NCBI RefSeq assembly: GCF_963675165.1 | Contig: NC_087386.1 | Location: 1,414,931-1,478,930, forward strand | Direction of reading: 5' to 3' | Source of the DNA: Halichondria panicea | Taxonomy: Eukaryota > Porifera > Demospongiae > Suberitida > Halichondriidae | DNA length: 64,000 nucleotides | Shown: piece by piece, positions 9,699 through 19,740 of the stretch | How the letters are laid out: each line of letters starts with the position of its first letter | Numbering within the stretch: the stretch's first letter is position 1 | Made by a program: the position numbers and the translations under genes | The notes under the pieces: model-generated | What the model saw: the letters and a program-made list of their open reading frames with translations, nothing else | Database searches by the model: none | What the model was told of the DNA's origin: nothing

Positions 9699-11300
9699 AT
9701 GGACTCCACTAACAGCAGCTCAAGGGACCATACAAAGCCAGTGATGAGAAAGAAGTGCAAGTATCAAGTGAGGTGGTTCTATTCAAAAGGAGCATTTCTT
9801 GTTCTATTGTGGACTACACTTGTCAGTGCAACTTTTTGGTCGTATACAACAAATTTGGGACAAAAATTCCTTAAGAAATCATATGGGGAACACTGGTATA
9901 TAGTGCTTATACCACTGTCAAGCTTAACTTTCATTGTCATTCCACTGCTAGGATGGTTAGCAGATGCTAAACTCGGAAACTACAGAGTCTTTAAATTCAA
10001 CTGCTTCTCTTTACTAATTGCCACAATCATTTGCGGCATTCATATTCTCTACGGTCTCACACTAAAGTCAATTGCATTGCAGTACACAAGTGCTGTCGTT
10101 TTAGTACTAGTAGATGCAGTAGGTACAGCAGGTGCAGTAGTTTCCATAACGACAGCCTTACAGCTGGGTCTAGATCAAATGCCAGATGCTTCTTCTACTA
10201 ACATGTCAAGTTTCATTAGTTGGTTTGCATTTTCAATCTTTTTTGGGTTCTGGATTGCTGACTGGCTATTAAGCACACTCTTGTATTGCGTACCATTGTC
10301 GGAAAGCACCAAAGTGCAAATGTTTAGCTTGTTTCCAGTGACGTGTACGATAATTATCTGCTCTTCAATGTTTTTGTTAGCTCCAAAATGGCTAACTATT
10401 GAACCAAAGTCACCTAAAACCCTCAAAATCATCTACCAAGTTTTCAAGTTTGCAGCCAAGCACAAGGCTCCTATTTATCGCAGTGCTCTCACATACTGGG
10501 AGGAAGATGTACCCTCTAGACTAGACCTGGGGAAGACAAAATATAGTGGACCATTTTCTACAGAGCAAGTTGAAGATGTGAAAACCTTCCTAAGAATACT
10601 TATGATGTCTTTCCCAATATTCGTCATTTTAACAGCGGGTGGAAATATACTAGTCAGTTTCGTGGCTATTGATCAAGTGGTAATATTTAACACAACGAAA
10701 TATCATCTCAACCCTAACATCACCGAATGTATATCAAGCATCGTATACAATTTTAGTTTCAACCCTTGGTGGAGTGGTATCGTTACAACAGTCGTTTATG
10801 AGTTTGCTATGTATCCACTCATAAGAAACAAAGTACCCAGCTCTATCCGGCGAATTGGAAGTGCGGCTCTACTTATCCTGCTACTGAATGCGCTCAATTT
10901 GGCTATGCAATTCTGTCCATATGTGTGGGCGTCAGTATTTTTTACAGGAATTCTCACTGGCTTTGGACTTGTACTCCTAATAAACGGGATACTGGAATTT
11001 GTGTGTGCCCAGTCACCATACAACATGCGAGGACTTCTGACTGCCTACATAATATTTCTAGCACTTCTCTCAGTATCTTTCAACTTTCTTATGAAATGTG
11101 TCCATTTTTTGATTTATAAACATTCAAAATATTATGTGGTCCCTTCAATATCAACTGCACTGAGTGTGATTGGATTGGTCCTGTACTGCCTCCTGGCTCG
11201 CTGGTATAAGAGGAGAGTTAGAGACGAGGACTACAATGCACACAGAGTGGTGGAGGAGGTCTATGATCGATACCTCTCTCATGCACAGTACAGACAATAA
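9699..11300 (+). CDS. SLC15/POT-like 12-TM membrane protein, intact, 533 aa
   Basis: Intact. Predicted membrane spans are about residues 31-49, 67-89, 100-120, 130-152, 171-196, 207-228, 298-318, 357-376, 386-404, 410-436, 444-465 and 481-501, with a cytosolic central loop at 229-297. Landmarks are GWLADAKLGNYRVF 85-98, QLGLDQMPD 155-163, GPFSTEQVEDVK 284-295 and EFVCAQSPYNMRGLL 433-447. The TM7-8 loop has potential N-glycosylation sites NTT (331) and NIT (340), followed by Cys344. TM1 has no Glu, so the POT ExxER motif is missing. The KYSGPF variant replaces the usual KYGGPF; the tail ends SHAQYRQ. A near-identical copy is at 37203-38804. Transport substrate cannot be inferred. Confidence 0.88.
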   Translation: MDSTNSSSRDHTKPVMRKKCKYQVRWFYSKGAFLVLLWTTLVSATFWSYTTNLGQKFLKKSYGEHWYIVLIPLSSLTFIVIPLLGWLADAKLGNYRVFKFNCFSLLIATIICGIHILYGLTLKSIALQYTSAVVLVLVDAVGTAGAVVSITTALQLGLDQMPDASSTNMSSFISWFAFSIFFGFWIADWLLSTLLYCVPLSESTKVQMFSLFPVTCTIIICSSMFLLAPKWLTIEPKSPKTLKIIYQVFKFAAKHKAPIYRSALTYWEEDVPSRLDLGKTKYSGPFSTEQVEDVKTFLRILMMSFPIFVILTAGGNILVSFVAIDQVVIFNTTKYHLNPNITECISSIVYNFSFNPWWSGIVTTVVYEFAMYPLIRNKVPSSIRRIGSAALLILLLNALNLAMQFCPYVWASVFFTGILTGFGLVLLINGILEFVCAQSPYNMRGLLTAYIIFLALLSVSFNFLMKCVHFLIYKHSKYYVVPSISTALSVIGLVLYCLLARWYKRRVRDEDYNAHRVVEEVYDRYLSHAQYRQ

Positions 11301-11500
11301 TACAATTGTGTATAATTTATACACTTAGATTGAAAGTCAACTATAGCTGATTAGGTCCATAACATACAAACTTAACACACTTAGCTATTGCATGTTCTGT
11401 CTGTTTCACCACAAACTTATAAACATTCAGTTTCAATGAATAATTACGTCTCACATTTGAAATAACATTAAGTACTAGATCTGTATACACAACTAATTTT

Positions 11501-11558
11501 CAATGTTTATCATCTTCATTGTTGGAACTGAAATCTGTTTGTTTGTCAGCAGTATATT
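11501..11558 (+). promoter_or_regulatory. Class I conserved upstream block
   Basis: CAATGTTTATCATCTTCATT and GTTGGAACTGAAATCTGTTT, 141 bp before the ATG at 11642. GTTGGAACT differs by one base from the consensus GTTGGGACT kept at 39,005. Confidence 0.45.
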
Positions 11559-11641
11559 ATTATAATCTAGACATTACAGTCACATTGAAAACAATTCCAA
11601 AAGTAAATAGAACAGTTCACTTGAGCATCAGCCTTTAAATA

Positions 11642-13248
11642 ATGGACTCCACTAACAGCTGCAGCTCAAGGGATCATACAAAGCCAGTGATGAGAAAGAG
11701 GTGCAAGTATCAAGTGAGGTGGTTCTATTCAAAAGGAGCATTTCTTGTTCTACTGTGGAGCTCACTTTTCAATGCGGCTGTGTGGTCTTATGTGACGATT
11801 TTGGGAGAAAGAATCTTATCAGAAGGCATAGATTTAGACAGGAATACTTTTTCTCGAGTGTTCATTGCACTACCATTTCTAGTTTATGTTACCATCCCAC
11901 TTGTAGGATGTAGGAAACTACAGAGTCTTTAAATTTAGCTGCTTCTTTTTAGTAGTCGCATCGATAACCATTTGCATCACTATTCTCTGTGATACAAAGA
12001 TAAACTTCAGTGCACTGCAGTACACACATAAAGTCATAGTAGTGCTAGCATATGCAGTGGGTATAGCAAGTACAGCAGTTTGTGTAATAACAGCCTTGCA
12101 GCTTGGTTTAGATCAAATGCCAGATGCTTCATCCACCAACATTTCAAGTTTCATCAGTTGGTTTATGTTTTCAATCAATTTGGGGTTCTGGATTCCTGAG
12201 TTGCTATCAAATACTCTCTTTCATTGCATAAACTCTTCGACAATCAATGGCATACAGAAAGTGCAACTGTTTAGCTTATTTCCAGTATTGTGTTTGGTAA
12301 TTATTTGTTCTTCAATGTTTTTGTTAGCTCCAAAATGGCTAATTAATGAACCAAAGTCGCCTAAAGCCCTCAAAATCATCTACCAAGTTCTCAAGTTTGC
12401 AGTCAAGCACAAGGCTCCTATTTATCGCAGTGCTCTCACATACTGGGAGGAAGACGTACCCTCTAAGCTGGACCTGGGGAAGACAAAATACGGTGGACCA
12501 TTCACTACAGAGCAAGTTGAAGATGTGAAAACTTTTGTACAAATAATTGTGATGTCTTTCCCAATATTCCTCACCTTAACTGCGTGTTGGAATATTTTAC
12601 TTGTACTAGGTTTTACAGTGTATAGCTATGTAGGAGTGTTAAACGAGGAAATGCTGTAGTATCTTACTGTCTCCAACACTACTGACAATTGTACATCGAG
12701 CATCATATACACTTTTAGTTTCAGCCATTAGTGGAGTGGTATTGTTACAACAGTTGTCTACGAATTTGCATTGTATCCATTCATAAGAAACATAGTACCC
12801 AGCTCTATGCGACGAATTGGAGGCGCAACTTTATTTATCTTATTACTGAATATGCTAAAGTTGGCTCTTCAATTCTCTCCATATGCACAGGCATCAGTAC
12901 TTTACATGGGGGCTCTTAGCGGCTTCTTATCTGTATACTCCTATAAACGGAATACTAGAATTTGTGTGTGCCCAGTCACCATACAACATGCGAGGACTTC
13001 TGACTGGCTACGTGATGTTTCTATTGTTTCTCTCACTATCTCTGAACTACTTTGTTGAAATGCTACCAAATGAAATATATTTGCCAATATATACTCTCTC
13101 TTCAATATATACTGCACTGAGTGTGATTGGATTGGTCCTGTACTGCCTCCTGGCTCGCTGGTACAAGAGGATAGTTAGAGACGAGGACTACAATGCACAC
13201 AGAGTGGTGGAGGAGGTCTATGATCGATACCTCTCTCATGTGCAGTAG
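11642..13248 (+). pseudogene. SLC15/POT-like pseudogene with 17-bp deletion in the GWLADA motif
   Basis: Starts MDSTNSCSSRDHTKPVMRKRC. Seventeen bases are missing near 11,908 (GGATGTAGGAAACTAC), which removes most of the GWLADAKLGNY motif and leads to a stop at 11930-11932. A TGG-to-TAG change at 12657-12659 interrupts the TM7-8 loop (EEML*), a second TAG occurs at 12729-12731 (SH*WSG), and a net +1 near 12,936 shifts the frame before the EFVCAQSPYNMRGLL block. The sequence between the lesions keeps the family pattern. The 39146 copy shares all lesions except the second TAG. The 17-bp deletion is also present in the locus at 17784. Confidence 0.9.
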
Positions 13249-13667
13249 AGGCAAGAATAACTGTGTATATTTTGATTGATAGTCTATGCCCATAACACCA
13301 CTTAACACACTATAATAATGTTTAGTTTCAATGTGTGTGCTATTTTGTTGTTATTATTTAATACTCGAGCAATTGTCATGACACAATGGGGATGTATCAT
13401 ACAGCAGCTCGATATAGCTCACCCATGCTAGGAAATGTATCTCTGAAGTGACATTTCTGGCTGGTTGAGTTTCAATTATAACCTGCAACCCACAAGTGAC
13501 TATTGTAGCATACCACGATCATTATAGATTGATGGATATCACCATGCATGCAGGAGTGCATGAATATTAAAGTAAATTTCTTTTTACTAATTGCCACAAT
13601 CATTCATGCACTCCTGATATCACGCACGTTAGCCTAGCAATTGCATGGTGGTCGTCCAGCCAATAAG
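13249..13667. other. Spacer carrying a 73-bp hairpin insertion
   Basis: No gene. The spacer is like that after 8884, except for the insertion at 13543-13615. Its last part resembles the sequence around 9180 (CACGTTAGCCTAGCAATTGC). Confidence 0.6.
13543..13615. mobile_element. 73-bp hairpin insertion with 8-bp direct repeats and a captured gene scrap
   Basis: GATATCAC occurs at 13535-13542 and again at 13616-13623; the paralogous spacer near 9156 has it once, so this is a filled site. AGGAGTGCATGAAT near the left pairs with ATTCATGCACTCCT at the right end. The loop contains TTTACTAATTGCCACAATCA followed by TT, a 22-base exact match to the TM3 coding sequence of the gene at 9699 (around 10,010). 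The same insertion is at 41047-41119 in unit B. It may be a miniature hairpin transposon that picked up host sequence, or a templated repair product. Confidence 0.7.
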
Positions 13668-13949
13668 AACACAAACCTCAATTTTCAGTTATCAAGGCCG
13701 GTGATTCTTGACATTCTGGGTAATCAAATCACACAATGACAAGGGTTCAAAGATGTGTCTAATTTTTCTCTCCATGGAATTTTTGGCAATCTCGAGACCA
13801 CTGTCTGCATCACATTTGACTTACTGGATCATTATATGTTATAAAACTGTAATAATATCTTTACCATCGAAACAAAAACAGTACTAACAGCACATTAAAT
13901 AAAAAAAAACTTTCAAATACAATCAGAGCAACAGTTTTAACATAAAGCA
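13668..13949 (+). promoter_or_regulatory. Class II conserved upstream flank
   Basis: The same flank as before 9699, containing TTTGACTTACTGGATCATTA and CAATCAGAGCAACAGTTTTA, and ending at ATG 13950. Confidence 0.45.
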
Positions 13950-15545
13950 ATGGACTCCACTAACAGCAGCTCAAAGGATCATACAAAACCAGTGATGAAA
14001 AAGAGATGCAAGTATCAAGTGAGGTGGTTCTATTCAAAAGGAGCAGTTCTTATTCTATTGTGGACTACACTTCTAAGTGCAACTTTTTGGTCATATATAA
14101 CAAATTTGGGACAAAAATTCCTGAAAGAATCATATGGGGAACATTTATATGTAGTGCTTATAGCACTATCAAGTTTAACTCTGTTTGTCATTCCACTGCT
14201 AGGATGGTTAGCAGATGCTAAACTTGGAAACTACAAAGTCTTTAAATTCAACTGCTTCTCTTTACTAATTGACACAATCATTTGCGGCATTCATATTCTC
14301 TACGTTCTCGCACTAAAGTCAATTGCATTGCAGTACACCAGTGCTGTCGTTTTAGTACTAGTAGATGCAGTAGGTACAGCAGGTGCAATAGTTTCCATAA
14401 CGACAGCCTTACAGCTGGGTCTAGATCAAATGCCAGATGCTTCTTCCACTAACATTTCAAGTTTCATCAGTTGGTTTGTATTTTCAATCTTTTTTGGGTT
14501 CTGGATTGCTGACTGGCTATTAAGTACACTCTTGTATTGCATACCATTGTTGGAAAGCACCAAAGTGCAACTGTTCAGCTTGTTTCCAGTGACGTGTACG
14601 GTAATTATCTGCTCTTCAATGTTTTTGTTAGCCAAAATGGCTAACTGTTGAACCAGAGTCGCCTAAAACCCTCAAAACCATCTACCAAGTTATCAAATTT
14701 GCAGCCAATTCAAGCACAAGGCTCCTATTTATCGCAGTGCTCTCACATACTGGGAGGAAGACGTACCCTCTAGACTGGACCTGGGGAAGACAAAATATGG
14801 TGGACCATTTACTATAGAGCAAGTTGAAGATGTGAAAACCTTTCTAAGAATACTTGTGATGTCTCTCCTTTTATTCTTTATTTTAACAGCGGGTGGAAAT
14901 ATACTAGTCAGTTTTGTGGCTATTGATCAAGTGGTAATATTTGACGCAATGAAATATCATCTCAACCCTAACATCACTGAATGTATATCAAGCATTATAT
15001 ACAATTTTAGTTTCAACCCTTGGTGGAGTAGTATTGTTATAACAGTCGTTTATGAGTTTGCGATGTATCCACTCATAAGAAACAAAGTACCCAGCTCTAT
15101 TCGACGAATTGGAAGTGCGGCTCTACTTATCCTGCTACTGAATGCGCTCAATTTGGCTATGCAATTCTGTCCATATGTGTGGGCGTCAGTATTTTTCACA
15201 GGAATTCTCACTGGCTTTGGACTTGTTCTCCTAATAGACGGGATACTAGAATTTGTGTGTGCCCAGTCACCATACAACATGCGAGGACTTCTGACTGCCT
15301 ACATGATATTTCTAGCACTTCTCTCACTATCTCTCAACTTTCTTATGAAATTTGTCCATTTTTTGATCTATAAACATTCGAAATATTACGTGGTCCCTTC
15401 AATATCAACTGCACTGAGTGTGATTGGATTAATACTGTACTGCCTGCTGGCTCGCTGGTACAAGAGGAGAGTTAGAGACGAGGACTACAATGCACACAGA
15501 GTGGTGGAGGAGGTCTATGATCGATACCTCTCTCATGTACAGTAG
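13950..15545 (+). pseudogene. SLC15/POT-like gene, broken in unit A (intact in B)
   Basis: Begins MDSTNSSSKDHTKPVMKKRC and is open for 233 codons. At about 14,632 two bases are missing (TTAGCCAAAATGG against TTAGCTCCAAAATGG), giving a stop at 14649-14651 after TM6. About 75 bp later, five extra bases (GCCAATTCAAGCAC, near 14,708) bring the frame back (net +3). The rest, including GGPFTIEQVEDVK, the TM7-8 loop with NPNITEC, EFVCAQSPYNMRGLL and the tail, is open to 15545. The unit B counterpart at 41455-43047 has neither indel and is a full 530-codon gene, so inactivation is recent and confined to A. Confidence 0.88.
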
Positions 15546-15717
15546 AGACAAGAATATAACTGTGTATACTTTAGATTGAAAGTCAACTATAGCTGATTAC
15601 GTCCACACTTAGCACACTTAACTATTGCTTTGTCTGTTTCACCACAAACTTATAAACATTCAGTTTCAATGAATAATTACGTCTCACATTTATAACATTA
15701 AGTACTATTATACACTT

Positions 15718-15773
15718 CAATGTTTATCATCTTCGTTGTTGGGACTGAAATCTGTTTGTTCATCAGCAGTATA
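15718..15773 (+). promoter_or_regulatory. Class I conserved upstream block
   Basis: CAATGTTTATCATCTTCGTT and GTTGGGACTGAAATCTGTTT, 144 bp before ATG 15862. Between block and ATG lies the shared AACAATTCCAAAAGTAAATA and GAGCATCAGCCTTCAAACA. Confidence 0.5.
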
Positions 15774-15861
15774 GCATGTTATAACCTAGACACTACATTT
15801 CACATTGAAAACAATTCCAAAAGTAAATAGAACAGTTTACTTGAGCATCAGCCTTCAAACA

Positions 15862-17457
15862 ATGGACTCCACTAACATCAGCTCAAGGGATCATACAAAG
15901 CCAGTGATGGGAAAGAGATGTAAGTATCAAGTGAGGTGGTTCTATTCAAAAGGAGCAGTTCTTATTCTATTGTGGACTACACTTCTAAGTGCAACTTTTT
16001 GGTCGTATATAACAAATTTGGGACAAAAATTCCTAAAAGAATCATATGGGGAACATTTATATGTAGTGCTTATAGCACTATCAGTTTTAACTCTGTTTGT
16101 CATTCCACTCCTAGGGTGGTTAGCAGATGCTAAGCTTGGAAATTACAGAGTCTTTAAATTAAACTGCTTCTCTTTACTAATTACTACAATTATTGGCGGC
16201 ATCCATATTCTCTATGTTATTGCACTAAATTCAATTGCATTGCAGTACACAAGTGCTGTCGTTTTAGTACTAGTAGATGTACTAGGTGTAGCAAGTGCAG
16301 TAGTTTCCATGACGACAGCCTTACAGCTTGGTTTAGATCAAATGCCATATGCTTCTTCTACTAACATGTCAAGTTTCATTAGTTGGTTTGCATTTTCAAT
16401 CTTTTTTGGGTTCTGGATTGCTGACTGGCTATTAAGTACACTCTTGTATTGCGTACCATTGTCAAAAAGTACCAAAGTGAAACTGTTTAGCTTGTTTCCA
16501 GTGACGTGTACGGTAATTATCTGCTCTTCAATGTTTTTGTTAGCTCCAAAATGGCTAATTATAGAACCAAAGTCGCCTAAAGCCATCAAAACCATTTACC
16601 AAGTTATCAAGTTTGCAGTCAAGCACAAGGCTCCTATTTATCGCAGTGCTCTCACATACTGGGAGGAAGACGTACCCTCTAGACTAGATCTGGGGAAGAC
16701 AAAATACGGTGGACCATTCACTACTGAGCAAGTTGAAGATGTGAAAACCTTTCTAAGAATACTTGTGATGTCTTTCCCAATATTCGTCATTTTAGCAGCG
16801 GGTGGGAATATCCTGATCAGTTCTTTCACGGTTGTTGATCAAGGAGTAATATTTGACGCAATGAAATATCATCTTAACCCTAACATCACCAAATGTATAT
16901 CAAACATCGTATACAATTTTAGTTTCAACCCTTGGTGGAGTAGTATTGTTATAACAGTCGTTTATGAGTTTGCGATGTATCCACTCATAAGAAACAAAGT
17001 ACCCAGCTCTATTCGACGAATTGGAAGTGCGGCTCTACTTATCCTGCTACTGAATGCGCTCAATTTGGCTATGCAATTCTGTCCATATGTGTGGGCATCA
17101 GTATTTTTCACGGGAATTCTTGCTGGCTTTGAACTTGTACTCCTAATAAACGGGATACTAGAATTTGTGTGTGCCCAGTCACCATACAACATGCGAGGAC
17201 TTTTGACTGGCTACATGATGTTTCTAATACTTCTCTCACTATCTCTCAATTTCCTTATGAAATTTGTCCATTTTTTGATCTCGAAATATTACGTGATCCC
17301 TTCAATATCAACTGCACTGAGTGTGATTGGATTGGTCCTGTACTGCCTCCTGGCTCGCTGGTACAAGAGGAGAGTTAGAGACGAGGACTACAATGCACAC
17401 AGAGTGGTGGAGGAGGTCTATGATCGATACCTCTCTCATGTACAGTATAGACAATAA
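15862..17457 (+). CDS. SLC15/POT-like 12-TM membrane protein, intact, 531 aa
   Basis: Intact from ATG 15862 (MDSTNISSRDHTKPVMGKRC). The frame is open 19 codons further upstream, but without an ATG and outside the family's conserved start. The protein is close to those at 9699 and 41455 in the TM1-2 loop (ITNLGQKFLKESYGEH), yet its TM7-8 loop (FTVVDQGVIFDAMKYHLN) matches that of the gene at 22106 instead, which points to exchange between paralogues. Unusual residues are MPYASSTN for MPDASSTN after TM4, NPNITKC for NPNITEC, and a shortened TM11-12 loop (HFLISKYYVIP, four residues fewer). The tail ends SHVQYRQ. The gene has no positional counterpart in unit B. Confidence 0.87.
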   Translation: MDSTNISSRDHTKPVMGKRCKYQVRWFYSKGAVLILLWTTLLSATFWSYITNLGQKFLKESYGEHLYVVLIALSVLTLFVIPLLGWLADAKLGNYRVFKLNCFSLLITTIIGGIHILYVIALNSIALQYTSAVVLVLVDVLGVASAVVSMTTALQLGLDQMPYASSTNMSSFISWFAFSIFFGFWIADWLLSTLLYCVPLSKSTKVKLFSLFPVTCTVIICSSMFLLAPKWLIIEPKSPKAIKTIYQVIKFAVKHKAPIYRSALTYWEEDVPSRLDLGKTKYGGPFTTEQVEDVKTFLRILVMSFPIFVILAAGGNILISSFTVVDQGVIFDAMKYHLNPNITKCISNIVYNFSFNPWWSSIVITVVYEFAMYPLIRNKVPSSIRRIGSAALLILLLNALNLAMQFCPYVWASVFFTGILAGFELVLLINGILEFVCAQSPYNMRGLLTGYMMFLILLSLSLNFLMKFVHFLISKYYVIPSISTALSVIGLVLYCLLARWYKRRVRDEDYNAHRVVEEVYDRYLSHVQYRQ

Positions 17458-17654
17458 TACAATTGTGTATATACACTTAGATTGAAAGTCAACTATAGCT
17501 GATTAGGTCCATAACATACAAACTTAACACACTTAGCTATTGCATGCTCTGTTTGCTTCACCACAAACTTATAAACATTCAGTTTCAATGAATAATTACG
17601 TCTCACATTTGAAATAACATTAAGTACTATATCTGTATATACACAACTAATTTT

Positions 17655-17702
17655 CAACTTCATTGTTGGGACTGAAATCTGTTTGTTCGTCAGCAGTATA
17701 TT
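17655..17702 (+). promoter_or_regulatory. Class I upstream block, shortened
   Basis: TTCAACTTCATTGTTGGGAC and TGAAATCTGTTTGTTCGTCA. The first part of the block (TGTTTATCATC) is missing. It lies about 130 bp before ATG 17784. The surrounding spacer matches that before 43375, not its neighbours in A. Confidence 0.4.
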
Positions 17703-17783
17703 ATAATCTAGACATTACAGTTCATATTGAAAACAATTTCAAAAGTAAATAGAGCAGTTCACTTGAGCATCAGCCTTCAAACA

Positions 17784-19374
17784 ATGGACTCCACTAACAT
17801 CAGCTCAAGGGATCATACAAAGCCAGTGATGGGAAAGAGGTGCAAGTATCAAGTGAGGTGGTTCTATTCAAAAGGAGCATTTCTTGTTCTACTGTGGAGT
17901 TCACTTTTCAATGCGGCTGTGTGGTCTTACGTGACGATTTTGGGAGAAAGAATCTTATCAGAAGGCATAGATTTAGACAGGAATACTTTTTCTCGAGTAT
18001 TCATTGTACTACCATTTCTAGTTTATGTTACCATCCCACTTGTAGGATGTAGGAAACTACAGAGTCTTTAAATTTAGCTGCTTCTTTTTAGTAGTCGCAT
18101 CGATAACCATTTGCATCACTATTCTCTGTGATACAAAGATAAACTTCAGTGCACTGCAGTACACACGTAAAGTCATAGTATAGAGCTAGCATATGCAGTG
18201 GGTATAGCAAGTACAGCAGTTTGTGTAATAACAGCCTTGCAGCTTGGTTTAGATCAAATGCCAGATGCTTCATCCACCAACATTTCAAGTTTCATCAGTT
18301 GGTTTATGTTTTCAATCAATTTGGGGTTCTGGATTCCTGAGTTGCTATCAAATACTCTCTTTCATTGCATAAGCTGTTTGACAATCAATGGTATACAGAA
18401 AGTGCAACTGTTTAGCTTATTTCCAGTATTGTGTTTGGTAATTATTTGTTCCACGATGTTTTTGTTAGCTCCAAAATGGCTAATTATAGAACCAAAGTCG
18501 CCTAAAGCCATCAAAACCATCTATCAAGTTCTCAAGTTGCAGCCAAGCACAAGGCTCCTATTTATCGCAGTGCTCTCACATACTGGGAGAAAGACGTACC
18601 CTCTAGACTAGACCTGGGGAAGACAAAGTATGGTGGACCATTTTCTATAGAACAAGTTGAAAATGTCAAAACGTTCATAAGAATACTTGTGATGTCTTTC
18701 CCAATATTTATCATTTTAATAGCATTTGGGCAATTTTACATGGATTGAGGATTCCAATATCGATGTTTGACAGTGTCCAGAATCTTAACCTCAACATTAC
18801 TAACTGTACATCAAGCATGGTATACACTTTTAGTTTGAGCCATTGGTGGAGTGGTATTGTTACAACAGTTGTCTACGAATTTGCATTGTATCCATTCATA
18901 AGAAACAAAGTACCCAGCTCTATCCGACGAATTGGTGGTGCAGCTTTATTTATCCTGTTACTGAATATTGTAAACTTGGCCATGCAATTTAGTCGATACA
19001 CATGGATATCAGTACTTTATATGGGAACTCTCGATGGTTTCATAATGGTACTCTTGCTAAACGGAATATTTGAGTTTCTGTGCGCCCAGTCACCTTACAA
19101 CATGCGAGGACTTCTGACTGGCTACATGATACTACTATTTGTTTTTGCAATATCTCTGAATGACCTAATGAAGGATATTGGAACAGGAGTTAAATTGTAT
19201 ACATCAACTGCACTGAGTATGATTGGATTGGTCCTGTACTGCCTCCTGGCTCGCTGGTACAAGAGGAGAGTTAGAGATGAGGACTACAATGCACACAGAG
19301 TGGTGGAGGAGGTCTATGATCGATACCTCTCTCATGTACAGTATAGAAACAAGAATAACTGTGTATCTCCGTAG
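17784..19374 (+). pseudogene. Chimeric SLC15/POT-like pseudogene
   Basis: The 5' half (MDSTNISS..., TILGERILSEGIDLDRN, TM6 ending ICSTMFLLAPKW) and its upstream spacer match the locus at 43375; the 3' half (GGPFSIEQVENVKTF, TM7 FIILIAFGQFYMD, NLNITNCTSS, tail SHVQYRNKNNCVSP) matches the gene at 49789. The switch lies between about 18,435 and 18,640, in the most conserved block of the family. Lesions: the 17-bp GWLADA deletion near 18,048, a stop near 18,181, one base missing near 18,536, and an indel giving a stop near 18,746. In unit B the two parent-like genes are separate, with a third gene between, so the fusion probably arose by unequal recombination deleting about 6 kb. Confidence 0.85.
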
Positions 19375-19580
19375 TGAAAGTCAACTGATTACGTCCATGT
19401 ATAACAATTACACACTTAACACATAATTATCTGTTTCATCACACATTTATTATAATTATGTGAGGGATATTTTCTTGTTTTTATTAATTTTAAAGACCTG
19501 ATTGTGTGATAGACTGTCCAATAATTAATTGTTAGCTGAAAAATTACAGCACTTGCTTCAGATCGAAATCACAGAAAAAC
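19375..19580. other. Spacer after the chimeric locus
   Basis: No gene. It matches 51,373-51,554 closely; the 3' half of the chimera and this spacer therefore belong to the same block as the gene at 49789. Confidence 0.6.
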
Positions 19581-19701
19581 CAGAGGAGGTACGACATCCG
19601 CGTGTCAAAGGAAACGTTTTGGACACACATTCCTTAGGTCAAAGTTCGGAATGTGTATGTTAAAGACATGTGGATGACACGCGGATGTCGTACCTCCTCT
19701 G
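19581..19701. mobile_element. 121-bp MITE with perfect 26-bp inverted ends and 9-bp target duplication
   Basis: It starts CAGAGGAGGTACGACATCCG and ends with the exact reverse complement (26 of 26 bases, 19581-19606 and 19676-19701). CAGAAAAAC flanks it on both sides (19572-19580 and 19702-19710), while the unit B site at 51555-51563 has a single CAGAAAAAC and no insert. A 9-bp target duplication is typical of Mutator-like elements, but the family is not proven. An inner palindrome (ACACATTCC...GGAATGTGT) is present. Confidence 0.92.
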
Positions 19702-19740
19702 CAGAAAAACAACTGTATAGTAAACATGACATCATGGGGG

